Numbered from the stretch's first letter, positions 33,375 to 41,164 are shown. The stretch: 46,926 bases of DNA from Streptomyces bambusae (GCF_020532645.1 NZ_JAJAUZ010000056.1:1-46926); one strand, 5' to 3'. Notes: generated by a model not told the origin, from the letters alone. Translations and numbers: made by a program.

Positions 33375-33465
33375 GTCGGGCGGTGCGGGAGCTGCGGACG
33401 GTCCGGGAGCTGCAGGTGAGGCGGGCGCTGCGGGTGGTGCGGGCGCTGCGGATGGTGCGGGTGGT
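33375..33465. repeat. Short tandem repeats in the spacer after the ECF gene
   Basis: Degenerate 9/18-bp repeats (GTGCGGGCGCTGCGGRTG-like, and CGGGAGCTGCGG units) fill the gap between the ECF sigma stop and the acyl-CoA synthetase promoter region. No gene seen. Confidence 0.6.
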
Positions 33466-34011
33466 TCACAGGCCGATGGGGCTCAGTTCCGGGTCCTCGC
33501 GGAGCTTGCCGAGGGCGCGGGAGACGGCGCTCTTGACCGTGCCGACCGAGACGCCGAGCAGTTCCGCCGTCTGGGCCTCGCTCAGGTCCTCGTAGTACCT
33601 GAGGACGACCATGGCCCGCTGGCGGTCCGGCAGCCGGGTCACCGCGCGCCACATCGCGTCGCGCAGCACCTGCGCGTCGGCCGGGTCCGTGTACGGCAGG
33701 CCCTCCGGCTCCGGCAGCTCCTCGCAGGAGAACTCGTCGACCTTCCGCTTGCGCCACTGCGAGGTGCGGGTGTTGACGAGCGCCCGGCGCACGTACCCGT
33801 CCAGCGCCCGGTGGTCCTCGATCCGGTCCCAGGCCACGTACGTCTTGGTGAGCGCGGTCTGCAGCAGGTCCTCCGCGTCGCACGGGTTGGCCGTGAGCGA
33901 GCGGGCGGTCCGCATCAGCGCCGTGCCGCGGGTCCGGACGTACGAGGAGAACGACGGGTACGCCCTCGGGTACGAGGCGCTCGACGGGTACGTGCAGACA
34001 GGCGTGGTCAT
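33466..34011 (-). CDS. ECF-type (actinobacterial SigE-family) sigma factor
   Basis: 181 aa from ATG 34011. Region 2 is FSSYVRTRGTALMRTARSLT, then DAEDLLQTALTKTYVAWDRI (about 20-65). Region 4 is RLPDRQRAMVVLRYYEDLSE, then AQTAELLGVSVGTVKSAVSR (about 125-170). Two Cys in the linker (EFSCEELPEPEG) and at PCDAEDLL are noted. No anti-sigma gene adjoins; the regulator type often acts alone. TAGCGT lies 6 nt before the ATG, suggesting a leaderless mRNA. It sits between the acyl-CoA synthetase and the igr-like operon, so those are candidate targets. Confidence 0.9.
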   Translation of the reverse strand: MTTPVCTYPSSASYPRAYPSFSSYVRTRGTALMRTARSLTANPCDAEDLLQTALTKTYVAWDRIEDHRALDGYVRRALVNTRTSQWRKRKVDEFSCEELPEPEGLPYTDPADAQVLRDAMWRAVTRLPDRQRAMVVLRYYEDLSEAQTAELLGVSVGTVKSAVSRALGKLREDPELSPIGL

Positions 34012-34129
34012 GGCTCCACGCTAGAAGCGGCACCCGCCCCCGGGGATCGGCCCGAAGTGCCGAAGCGGTATCCCCCTCAGGTTGTAGGGGTGGGGCCTGC
34101 CCTACCTCCTGAAGAAGGAGTACGGGACG

Positions 34130-35299
34130 TCACGCACCGTCCGCACCGAGGATCAGACCCGACGTCGGCACGCCCGTGCCGGCCGTCACGAGGGTGTGCG
34201 CGGCGCCCGCGACCTGGTTCACGGAGCTGCCGCGGAGCTGCCGCACGGCCTCGGCGATGCCGTTCATCCCGTGCAGGTACGCCTCGCCCAGCTGGCCGCC
34301 GTGCGTGTTGAGCGGCAGGGCGTCCGCGGCGACGAAACCGGGGGCCTCGCCGGGTCCGCAGAAGCCGAACTCCTCCAGTTGCATGAGCACGAACGGCGAG
34401 AAGTGGTCGTAGAGGATGCCCACGTCGATGTCGGCGGGCCGCAGTCCGCTGGTCCGCCACAGCTGCCGGGCCACCACCCCCATCTCGGGCAGCCCGGTGA
34501 GGTCGTCGCGGTAGAAGCCGGTCATCGCCTCCTGGGCGCGGCCGGCGCCCTGGGCGGCCGCGGTGATCACGGCCGGGGCGTGCCGCAGGTCGCGGGCCCG
34601 TTCGACGCTGGTGACGACGAGGGCCTGGCCGCCGTCGGTCTCCTGGCAGCAGTCCAGCAGCCGCAGCGGTTCGACGATCCAGCGGGAGGCCGCGTGGTCG
34701 GCGAGGGTGATGGGCTTGCCGTGGAAGTACGCGGCCGGGTTGTTCGCCGCGTGCCGGCGGCCGGTGACGGCGACGTGGCCGAAGGCCTCGGAGGTCAGCC
34801 CGTGGGCGTACAGGTAGCGCTGGGCGGTCATGGCCACCCAGGAGGCCGGGGTGAGCAGGCCCCAGGGCAGCGACCAGCCGAGCGCGGCGCCTTCCGCGGA
34901 GGGCTCGCGCTGCTGGACGCCGGAGCCGAAGCGGCGGCCGGAGCGCTCGTTGAACGCGCGGTAGCAGACCACGACCTCGGCGACCCCGGTGGCGACGGCC
35001 AGGGCGGCCTGCTGGACGGTCGCGCAGGCCGCGCCGCCGCCGTAGTGGACGCGGGAGAAGAAGGACAGCTCGCCGATGCCGGCGGCCTGCGCGACGGTGA
35101 TCTCGGGGCTGGTGTCCATGGTGAACGTGACCATGCCGTCGACGTCGGAGGGGGTGAGTCCGGCGTCGTCGAGGGCGGCGTGGACGGCCTCGACGGCGAG
35201 TTTCAGCTCGCTGCGGCCGGAGTCCTTGGAGAACTCGGTGGCGCCGATGCCGGCGATCGCGGCCCGGCCGCCGAGGCTGTCGCGGGTACGGACGCTCAT
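34130..35299 (-). CDS. Ltp2-like thiolase-fold lipid-transfer protein/aldolase
   Basis: 389 aa. ATG 35299 overlaps the upstream stop (ATGA). Thiolase-superfamily blocks are AAIAGIGATEFSKDSGRSEL, VDGMVTFTMDTSPEITVAQA, VHYGGGAACATVQQAALAVA, DIDVGILYDHFSPFVLMQLE and LPLNTHGGQLGEAYLHGMNG. In mycobacteria Ltp2 pairs with the DUF35 domain of ChsH2 and cleaves the 17-hydroxy side-chain CoA ester by retro-aldol reaction. Here it is the last gene of a five-gene overlapping operon containing the ChsH2 counterpart, so the same partnership is likely. Closest alternative: a generic acetyl-CoA acetyltransferase-like protein. Confidence 0.88.
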   Translation of the reverse strand: MSVRTRDSLGGRAAIAGIGATEFSKDSGRSELKLAVEAVHAALDDAGLTPSDVDGMVTFTMDTSPEITVAQAAGIGELSFFSRVHYGGGAACATVQQAALAVATGVAEVVVCYRAFNERSGRRFGSGVQQREPSAEGAALGWSLPWGLLTPASWVAMTAQRYLYAHGLTSEAFGHVAVTGRRHAANNPAAYFHGKPITLADHAASRWIVEPLRLLDCCQETDGGQALVVTSVERARDLRHAPAVITAAAQGAGRAQEAMTGFYRDDLTGLPEMGVVARQLWRTSGLRPADIDVGILYDHFSPFVLMQLEEFGFCGPGEAPGFVAADALPLNTHGGQLGEAYLHGMNGIAEAVRQLRGSSVNQVAGAAHTLVTAGTGVPTSGLILGADGA

Positions 35300-35817
35300 G
35301 CGGGGCTCTCCTGCGGGTCGGGGGCGGCGGGGGCTTCCTCCGCGGGCGCCGGGTCCGCGGGCGCCACGTCGGCCACCGCCGTGTCCGCGACCGCCGTGTC
35401 CGCGACCACCGTGCCCGTGACGTGCCGGCCCAGCCGGTTGGTGCCGGTCACGCGGATCTCGACGGTCGGGCCGGACACCGACTCGACGGTGCCGGTGAGG
35501 ACCATGGTGTCCCCGGGGTGGTTGGGGGCGCCGAGCCGGATGGCCACCTTCCGCAGGACGGCGGCCGGCCCGAGCCGGTCGGTGACGTACCGGCCGACCA
35601 GCCCGTTCGTCGTCAGGATGTTCATGAAGATGTCCGGGGACCCCTTGGCCCGCGCGAGTTCGGCGTCGTGGTGCACGTCCTGGTAGTCGCGGGAGGCGAC
35701 CGCGCCGGCCACGATCAGGGTTCGGGTGACCGGGACCTCCAGCGGAGCCAGGGTGTCGCCGGGGCGCAGTCGAGGGGGGCCGGCGGGCGTCGGGTCCGGG
35801 CCGGTCGGACGGGTCAT
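35296..35817 (-). CDS. MaoC-like hydratase (ChsH1 counterpart)
   Basis: 173 aa. ATG 35817 overlaps the upstream stop (ATGA). A hot-dog fold segment starts RPGDTLAPLEVPVTRTLIVA and continues SRDYQDVHHDAELARAKGSP, DIFMNILTTNGLVGRYVTDR and GTVESVSGPTVEIRVTGTN. The Asp-x-His-His-Asp stretch near residue 47 fits MaoC enoyl-CoA hydratase active sites. The last 35 residues are Ala/Asp/Pro repeats (ADTAVADTAVADVAPADPAP) that look like an unstructured tail, longer than in mycobacterial ChsH1 (about 130 aa, from memory). Proposed job: hydration of the unsaturated side chain together with the ChsH2-like subunit. Confidence 0.85.
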   Translation of the reverse strand: MTRPTGPDPTPAGPPRLRPGDTLAPLEVPVTRTLIVAGAVASRDYQDVHHDAELARAKGSPDIFMNILTTNGLVGRYVTDRLGPAAVLRKVAIRLGAPNHPGDTMVLTGTVESVSGPTVEIRVTGTNRLGRHVTGTVVADTAVADTAVADVAPADPAPAEEAPAAPDPQESPA

Positions 35818-36980
35818 GCGGGTCCCTCCGCTGCGATGGACGCACCGAGTTCGGCGAGGATTTCGGCTCCGGATCCGAGGTACGCGTCCAGCTGGCGCCC
35901 CCACAGGAAGTGCCGGTGGACGGGGTGGTCGAGGTCGGCGCCCAGCCCGCCGTGCAGGTGCTGGCCGGTGTGCACCACCCGTTTGCCCGCCTCGGAGGCC
36001 CACCAGGCGGCGGTCAGGACGTGCTGCCGGGCGGGCAGGCCCTGGTCGATGCGCCAGGCCGCCTCGTACGCGGTCACCCGGATGGCCTCGGTGTCCATGT
36101 ACGCGTCCGCGGCGCGCAGCTGCACGCCCTGGTTGGTGGAGAGCGGGCGGCCGAACTGCTCCCGGGTGGAGGTGTGCGCCACGGCCCGCGCCAGCGAGCC
36201 CGCGCACACGCCCGCCTGGAGCCCGGCGAACGCGGTGCGGGCGGTGGCGAGGACCGCCTCGTACGCCTGCGGGCCGGTGCCGAGCCGCTCGGCCTCCGCC
36301 GCTTCGAGGACGAGCCGGCCGGCCGACCAGGGGGCGGTGGCCTCGACCGGTACGACGGTGGCGCCGGGGGCGTCCGTACGGACCAGCCAGAGGGTGCGGT
36401 CGCGGTCGGGGACGAGGACGTACGCGGCGTCGCGCAGCCAGGGGACGAGGGGGAGGGTGCCGGTGAGCCGGGCGCTCGCGGGCCCTTCGCCGGCGGCCGG
36501 CACTGTCGGGTCCGTCGGGTCCGTCGGCTCTGCCGGGTCTGCCTGCGCTGTCGGGTCCGTCGGGTCCGTCGGGTCTGCCGGGTCTGCCGGCGCTGTCCGG
36601 TCTGCCGGCTCGGAGCGGACTTCGCCGCGCGCCGGGAAGGCGCCGGTGGCGACGGCCGTGCCCGTGCGCAGGGCGGGCAGCAGCCGGGTGCGCTGCCCGG
36701 CGGTGCCGTGGGCGCCGATCGCGAGGAGGCCGTAGACGCAGGTCGCGGCGTACGGGACCTGGGCGGTGGTGCGTCCCTGCTCCTCCAGCAGCAGGACCAG
36801 GCCGAGCAGGCCGACGTCCTCGACGGCGGCGGTGAGTCCGGCCGCCGTCAGGGCCTTCCACAGCTCGGCGTCGCTGCCGGTGCCGGCGGCGGCCAGCCGT
36901 TCTGGTCCGGCCAGGTCGGCGAAGATGTCGGCGGCCAGCCCGGCCGCGGCGGCCTGGTCCTCGGTGGGGCGGAAGTCCAC
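35814..36980 (-). CDS. Acyl-CoA dehydrogenase, ChsE1/FadE28-like subunit
   Basis: 388 aa from ATG 36980 (MDFRPTEDQAAAAGLAADIF). It is a divergent acyl-CoA dehydrogenase lacking the usual catalytic-base region. Conserved end blocks are HTSTREQFGRPLSTNQGVQL, TAYEAAWRIDQGLPARQ and HTGQHLHGGLGADLDHPVHR, as in FadE28-type partners of alpha2-beta2 dehydrogenases. A 30-residue insertion of PADPADPTDPTDPT repeats (about residues 126-160, coded by 9-bp repeats at 36500-36600) lies between the N-terminal and middle domains. It overlaps the ChsH1-like gene (ATGA) and lies just after the ChsH2-like gene. It is probably inactive alone and pairs with the FadE29-like protein. Confidence 0.87.
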   Translation of the reverse strand: MDFRPTEDQAAAAGLAADIFADLAGPERLAAAGTGSDAELWKALTAAGLTAAVEDVGLLGLVLLLEEQGRTTAQVPYAATCVYGLLAIGAHGTAGQRTRLLPALRTGTAVATGAFPARGEVRSEPADRTAPADPADPTDPTDPTAQADPAEPTDPTDPTVPAAGEGPASARLTGTLPLVPWLRDAAYVLVPDRDRTLWLVRTDAPGATVVPVEATAPWSAGRLVLEAAEAERLGTGPQAYEAVLATARTAFAGLQAGVCAGSLARAVAHTSTREQFGRPLSTNQGVQLRAADAYMDTEAIRVTAYEAAWRIDQGLPARQHVLTAAWWASEAGKRVVHTGQHLHGGLGADLDHPVHRHFLWGRQLDAYLGSGAEILAELGASIAAEGPA

Positions 36981-36981
36981 G

Positions 36982-37935
36982 TCAGGCCCCTTCCGCCCGG
37001 AACACCGGAAGCTCCAGTTCCGCGTCTGCGCGCAGGAACTCCAGCCGGACCGGCATCCCGATGTGCACCTTGTCGTACGGGACCCCGGTGATGTTGCTGA
37101 TCATCCGTACCCCTTCGGCGAGTTCGACGAGTGCGACCGCGTAGGGCGGGTCGAACGCGGGGAACGGCGGGTGGTGCATGACGACGTAGCTGAAGACGGT
37201 GCCCTCGCCGGAGGCCTCGACGGTGTCCCAGCCGGGGCTCGCGCAGGCGTTGCAACCGGGCAGCCAGGGGAAGCGCAGGGTGCCGCAGCCGGTGCAGCGC
37301 TGGATCAGCAGGCGGTGCTCGGCCACGGCGTCCCAGAAGGGCCGGTTGTCGCGGTTGATCACGGGGCGGGGGCGGCGGGGTGCGTCCGCCGCCGGGGGTT
37401 TCGCGCGGGCGGCCGGGGCGTACTTGAGGATGCGGAAGCGGTGGGTCCCGGCGAGCTCGCCGCCGGTGCGGACGTCCATCCGGGTGGTCACGAAGTGGCC
37501 GGTGCCCAGCTTGGTGGTCTTGCGCGGGGACACCGACTCGATGACCGCGTCGAAGGTGATCTCGTCGCCCGGGCGCAGCGGCCGCAGGTACTCCTGCTCG
37601 CAGTCGGTGGCGACGACCGAGGTGAAGCCCGCGCCGTCGAGCAGGGCGAACAGCTCGTCGTACGCGCCGGAGCGGCCGCTTCCGGCGTCGTGGCCGGAGA
37701 GCCCGCCCATCGTCCAGGCCTGGAGCATGGTGGGCGGGGCGACCGCGTCCGGGCCGGTGTACGCCGGATGGGTGTCGCCCATCGCCTCGCACCAGTGGCG
37801 GATCATGGGCACGTTGACGGGATCCTTGCCGTGGGCGGCGGTGGCGGCCGCCCGGCCCTCGAAGGTGCGCAGGCGCGGATGGAGGTCGTCGCCGTCGGAC
37901 GTCGTGCGCTGCTCGTTCACCGCTTCGCCGGTCAC
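36982..37935 (-). CDS. MaoC-DUF35 bifunctional protein (ChsH2 counterpart)
   Basis: 317 aa from GTG 37935, which overlaps the upstream TGA (GTGA). A second GTG at 37920 is an alternative. The N-terminal MaoC half (about 10-165) contains PVNVPMIRHWCEAMGDTHPA, VAPPTMLQAWTMGGL and RPLRPGDEITFDAVIESVSP. The C-terminal DUF35 half (about 185-317) has a zinc rubredoxin-like knuckle CTGCGTLRFPWLPGCNAC and an OB-fold GEGTVFSYVVMHHPPFPAFD. This domain order is that of ChsH2, whose DUF35 half docks Ltp2, encoded two genes downstream. Confidence 0.9.
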   Translation of the reverse strand: MTGEAVNEQRTTSDGDDLHPRLRTFEGRAAATAAHGKDPVNVPMIRHWCEAMGDTHPAYTGPDAVAPPTMLQAWTMGGLSGHDAGSGRSGAYDELFALLDGAGFTSVVATDCEQEYLRPLRPGDEITFDAVIESVSPRKTTKLGTGHFVTTRMDVRTGGELAGTHRFRILKYAPAARAKPPAADAPRRPRPVINRDNRPFWDAVAEHRLLIQRCTGCGTLRFPWLPGCNACASPGWDTVEASGEGTVFSYVVMHHPPFPAFDPPYAVALVELAEGVRMISNITGVPYDKVHIGMPVRLEFLRADAELELPVFRAEGA

Positions 37936-39116
37936 CGCTTCCTCGCCTTCATGCCGAGCCGCATGGTCGCGACGAGCTCGCGCTGGACCTCGCTCACCCC
38001 GCCGCCGAAGGTGTTGATCTGGGCCGCCCGGTTGAGCCGCTCCAGCTCCCCGCCGCCGAAGGACTCCGGCCCGGGGCCCCTGATCAGAGCGGGGTCGCCG
38101 GCCACCTCCTGGCAGATCCGGTAGACCTCCACCGCGCTCTCGGTGCCGAGGAACTTCACCCCGGAGGCGTCTCCGGGCGCCAGGGTGCCCGCGCCGACGT
38201 CCTGGACGAGCCGCCAGTTGAGCAGGCGTACGGCGGCCAGCCGGGCGTGTGCCTCGGCCAGCCGGGCCTGCACCCACGGCCGGTCGGCGGGGCGCTCCCC
38301 GGTGCCGGGGTCGGGGGTGCGGGCGTACCGGACGACGTCGTGGAAGAACTCCTCGGCCTGCATGCCGATGGCGGCGAGGGCGACGCGTTCGTGGTTGAGC
38401 TGGTTGGTGATGAGCCCCCAGCCGCCGTGCTCGGGACCGACGAGGTTGCCGGCGGGCACCCGGATGCCGTCGTAGTAGGTGGCGGTGGTGGTGAGGCCGC
38501 CGACCGTGTCGATCGGCGTCCACGAGAATCCGGGGGCGTCGGTGGGTACCAGGATGATCGAGATGCCGCGGTGTTTGGGGGCGTCCGGGTCGGTGCGGCA
38601 GGCCAGCCAGATCCAGTCGGCGTTCTGGGCGTTGGATGTGAAGACCTTCTGGCCGTCGATCAGCCACTCGCCGGTGTCCGGGGTGCCGCCGCCGTCGGCG
38701 GGTGTGCGGACCGCCCGGGTCCGGAGGGCGGCCAGGTCGGTGCCGGCCTCCGGTTCGGAGTAGCCGATGGCGAAGACGAGCTCGCCGCGCAGGATCCGCG
38801 GCAGGAAGTACGCCTTCTGCTCGTCGGTGCCGTACTTCATGAGGGTCGGACCGACGGTGTTGAGGGTGACCATCGAGACCGGCGCCCCGGCCCGGTAGGC
38901 CTCGTCGAAGAACACGAACTGCTCGTCGGGTCCGCGCCCCCGGCCGCCGTACTCCTCGGGCCAGCCGATCCCCAGCAGGCCGTCGGCGCCGATCCGGCGC
39001 AGCAGCGCGCGCTGCTCCCCGGGGTCCTCCGGTACGCCGTCGGGCATCAGGGAGCGAAAGTACGCGCGGAGTTCGGCGCGCAGCCGCAACTGCGGCTCGG
39101 TAGGGGCGAGATGCAC
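37932..39116 (-). CDS. Acyl-CoA dehydrogenase, ChsE2/FadE29-like subunit
   Basis: 394 aa from GTG 39116, with GGGAGG upstream. It is the first gene of the operon. Blocks are LGIGWPEEYGGRGRGPDEQF, MVTLNTVGPTLMKYGTDEQK, FAIGYSEPEAGTDLAALRTR, DGQKVFTSNAQNADWIWLAC and the C-terminal QINTFGGGVSEVQRELVA. These agree closely with my memory of mycobacterial FadE29 (ChsE2), which with ChsE1 oxidises the three-carbon side chain of steroid-CoA thioesters using FAD. The GTGA overlap couples it to the ChsH2-like gene. Substrate here is inferred from gene order, not shown. Confidence 0.9.
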   Translation of the reverse strand: MHLAPTEPQLRLRAELRAYFRSLMPDGVPEDPGEQRALLRRIGADGLLGIGWPEEYGGRGRGPDEQFVFFDEAYRAGAPVSMVTLNTVGPTLMKYGTDEQKAYFLPRILRGELVFAIGYSEPEAGTDLAALRTRAVRTPADGGGTPDTGEWLIDGQKVFTSNAQNADWIWLACRTDPDAPKHRGISIILVPTDAPGFSWTPIDTVGGLTTTATYYDGIRVPAGNLVGPEHGGWGLITNQLNHERVALAAIGMQAEEFFHDVVRYARTPDPGTGERPADRPWVQARLAEAHARLAAVRLLNWRLVQDVGAGTLAPGDASGVKFLGTESAVEVYRICQEVAGDPALIRGPGPESFGGGELERLNRAAQINTFGGGVSEVQRELVATMRLGMKARKR

Positions 39117-39165
39117 GGCGGAAAGCCTCCCGAGGCGGCGGAGGAGCAGCGGCGCGAAAGAGATT

Positions 39166-39197
39166 TCTGACTCTCCGTCAGATGACAGGAGGTGTCA
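39166..39197 (-). promoter_or_regulatory. Two adjacent inverted repeats upstream of the igr-like operon
   Basis: TCTGAC-TCTCC-GTCAGA (39166-39182) directly abuts TGACA-GGAGG-TGTCA (39183-39197); both are perfect apart from the spacer. They lie 50-81 bases before the GTG of the first gene. The form TGAC...GTCA fits TetR-family repressors of acyl-CoA catabolism. No regulator gene of that class adjoins the operon. Confidence 0.6.
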
Positions 39198-39299
39198 AGG
39201 CCGCACCGGCCCCGGGCCCCGGACGGCGCGGAGCGCCCGCACGACGGGACCCCAGCCGGTCCGGTCGTACGGGCGCTCGCGGTCAGTGGGCCCGCCGGC

Positions 39300-39617
39300 C
39301 TACCACCACGGGTGGAAGTTGACCGCCACGTTGCTGTTGTCCTGGTCGATCGCCGTGAAGGCCGAGCCGCTGACCTGGGCCGTGTTGTTCTGGTTGGCCG
39401 CTCCCGAGCCGGTGGCCACCTGCTGCGAGGTGGAGGTGTTGCCGCTGCTGCTGCCCCCCACACCGCTGCCGATGATGCTCGCCACGCTCGCGTTCGAGCC
39501 GTTGTCCGCGAAGGATCCCCACCCGTTGTCGGCCTGCGCGACCCCGGAGAAGAGGGCGGCGGCGAGGGGGAACGAGGCGACGGCGGCGATGACGCGGGCG
39601 GTACGAACGAATGCCAT
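39300..39617 (-). CDS. Small secreted Asn/Ser/Gln-rich protein
   Basis: 105 aa from ATG 39617, with GGAGG 7 nt upstream. Signal peptide MAFVRTARVIAAVASFPLAA, then LFSGVAQA, cleaved before DNGWGSFADNG. The mature part (about 75 aa) is polar and repetitive: SNASVASIIGSGVGGSSSGN, SQQVATGSGAANQNNTAQVS, then FTAIDQDNSNVAVNFHPWW. No Cys, no charge-rich segments. The Gln/Asn/Ser pattern is reminiscent of beta-helical or amyloid-forming surface proteins, but it is neither a chaplin nor a rodlin by motif. An upstream palindrome (39690) could be its operator. Confidence 0.75.
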   Translation of the reverse strand: MAFVRTARVIAAVASFPLAAALFSGVAQADNGWGSFADNGSNASVASIIGSGVGGSSSGNTSTSQQVATGSGAANQNNTAQVSGSAFTAIDQDNSNVAVNFHPWW

Positions 39618-40006
39618 GCTGAATCCTCCAGATTGAACTACGGGGTTTTCCAAGGCAGTTGGCCGACCACCCTGGGGTGTTGCTCCTGCTCTCGACGTCG
39701 AGACCAGAGTTGCCCACCGAATCCCCGGCGAACCACCCCGCAGTTGCCGATTCCCTCGCAAGCATGAGCCAATCCGGATAAACCCCGGTCACGCCCCCAA
39801 AAGCACCGATCCCGCCCCTGAAACGCCGAAGAACGGTCCGCCGCAAGGGCTGAACCGTTCCGCCACTTCCCCCCGCCCCCGTCACACCCCCACAGCACCC
39901 CCGCACCCCGGCCGCACTCCCGGCGGCCGCCGCTCCCCCCGCCGTACCAAGCCCTGCGCCCCTTGCACGCCCCCGGCGCCCGCGGGGGCGGAATCCGCCG
40001 CGCCCG
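39618..40006. other. Spacer with palindromes upstream of the secreted protein gene
   Basis: No convincing gene. It holds a perfect 14-bp palindrome TCTCGACGTCGAGA (39690-39703, 73 bases before the ATG) and a wider inverted repeat GAACGGT (39831-39837) / ACCGTTC (39854-39860). Confidence 0.55.
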
Positions 40007-40396
40007 TCACGCGGCCAGATCGAGTTCCCGGTCCCGACGGTCCCGATCAGCCGCCGACAGCCGTCGCATGCTCGCCGCCGCCGTGGTGGACCGCCGTACC
40101 GACGGGGACGACCCGTGCGCCTCGGCCCGGATCCGCTGCGCGATCGTCGGCGGCAGCGCCCCGCCCCCGACCAGGCCCGACCGCCGCCGCACCACCCCCG
40201 CCGGTGCGCCCGTACCCGCCTCGGCCGTCTCGGCCGCCTCGGTCGCCTCGGGGGCGGCCACCTCGGTGACGTGCGCCCGGCCGCCCTCGACCGTGAACTC
40301 CGCCTGCGCGGTGCGGATCCCGAAGACGCCGAGGATCCCGGCGAGCACCGTCAGGAAGACGGTCCAGAGCGAAGCGAAACGGTTGCTGGCGGCCAT
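40007..40396 (-). CDS. Membrane-anchored hypothetical protein
   Basis: 129 aa from ATG 40396, with GAGGAG upstream. An N-terminal hydrophobic segment (NRFASLWTVFLTVLAGILGV, then FGIRTAQA) may be a membrane anchor or a signal peptide ending in AQA. The rest is soluble: an Ala/Glu/Thr-rich stretch (TEVAAPEATEAAETAEAGTG), VVRRRSGLVGGGALPPTIAQ, and a basic/acidic helical tail (RRLSAADRDRRDRELDLAA). It belongs to a Streptomyces-restricted family as far as I can tell; function unknown. A 15-bp palindrome lies upstream. Confidence 0.65.
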   Translation of the reverse strand: MAASNRFASLWTVFLTVLAGILGVFGIRTAQAEFTVEGGRAHVTEVAAPEATEAAETAEAGTGAPAGVVRRRSGLVGGGALPPTIAQRIRAEAHGSSPSVRRSTTAAASMRRLSAADRDRRDRELDLAA

Positions 40397-40415
40397 GACG
40401 ACTCCTCAATCCCGC

Positions 40416-40430
40416 ATCCGGATTCCGGAT
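40416..40430 (-). promoter_or_regulatory. Palindrome ATCCGGA-T-TCCGGAT
   Basis: A perfect 15-bp inverted repeat 20 bases before the ATG of the membrane-anchored protein gene; a possible operator. Confidence 0.4.
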
Positions 40431-40556
40431 GTTCGGACGGGCGGATCTGAATACATTCGTGATGATGCATCCGCAAATCGTCCAGTACGAGGAACCACGC
40501 CCACCCGGGCACGTAGTCCGACAAACACCACCCGTCCGGCCCACCCGCACACGAAA

Positions 40557-40587
40557 AGGGTGCGCCCCGGATTCCAGGACGCACCCT
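40557..40587 (-). terminator. Terminator of tRNA-Ser(TGA)
   Basis: On the minus strand AGGGTGCG ... CGCACCCT (8-bp outer stem, inner pairing TCC/GGGG) runs straight into CCCTTTTCG, a rare T-tract for this genome, 28 bases past the tRNA. Confidence 0.85.
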
Positions 40588-40614
40588 CTGACCAGCCACT
40601 TCAGTGGCCTGCTG

Positions 40615-40699
40615 CGGTGGGTGTGGGATTTGAACCCACGGTGACTCGCGCCACGACGGTTTTCAAGACCGTTCCCTTAGGCCGCTCGGGCAACCCACC
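40615..40699 (-). tRNA. tRNA-Ser (anticodon TGA)
   Basis: 85-nt class II tRNA. Acceptor GGTGGGT / ACCCACC with discriminator G; anticodon arm ACGGT-CTTGAAA-ACCGT with TGA (complement of 40673-40675); long variable arm; T-loop GGTTCAAATCC. It reads UCA and, by wobble, other UCN codons. Confidence 0.97.
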
Positions 40700-41164
40700 C
40701 CGCCCCGGCCGGCGAGCCGGCGGAGCAGGCTACAGCCTACCGGGATCCGGTGGACCACGGCGCCGCTCCCCGCTCGGGAACCGCTGGAGGCGCGGCCGCG
40801 GACGGCACGGCCGGCGGGTGGCCGGACGCGCCACGATTCGCCACCCCGCGCCACGGATACGCGCCACCCCTGCACCCCCGCCACCTGCGACGACCTCCCG
40901 CCGGGGGTCGTAAACGCCAGGGCTCGCCAGGCCTTGCAGAGACCGCACCCGCCCCCGCGACCTGCGGAAACACGAATCAATGGCCAAGGATTCACGGGGG
41001 CTCTCGGTATGGTGGTCGCACGACGTCCCCACGCATGGAAAAGCCCGGCTCCGGGGGCAACCGGAACCGGGCGGTGGCGCGGGGAATGCTGTGCCCGGCC
41101 GTCTATGAACCGGCCGGGCACATGCACCGACCTGGCGTCCGGACCACGGAACAGACACCGCCTC
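40700..41164. other. 465-base spacer with hairpins
   Basis: No convincing gene: open frames here have atypical composition and no ribosome site. It holds GACCTGCGGAAAC (40962-40974), shared with 25807, and two hairpins downstream of the small gene at 41165. GCCCGGYTCCGG / CCGGAACCGGGC (41043-41072) is followed on the minus strand by CTTTTCC, and GCCCGGCC / GGCCGGGC lies at 41093-41120. The first is a probable minus-strand terminator. Confidence 0.5.
41043..41072 (-). terminator. Hairpin with T-run downstream of the 42-residue gene
   Basis: A 12-bp stem with one wobble position (GCCCGGTTCCGG ... CCGGAGCCGGGC on the minus strand), then CTTTTCC. Confidence 0.65.

Noticed and set aside
33375..33465. 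Coding extension of the ECF sigma gene into the repeats
   Set aside because: The stop codon at 33466-33468 closes the sigma frame before the repeats; they lie in the untranslated spacer.
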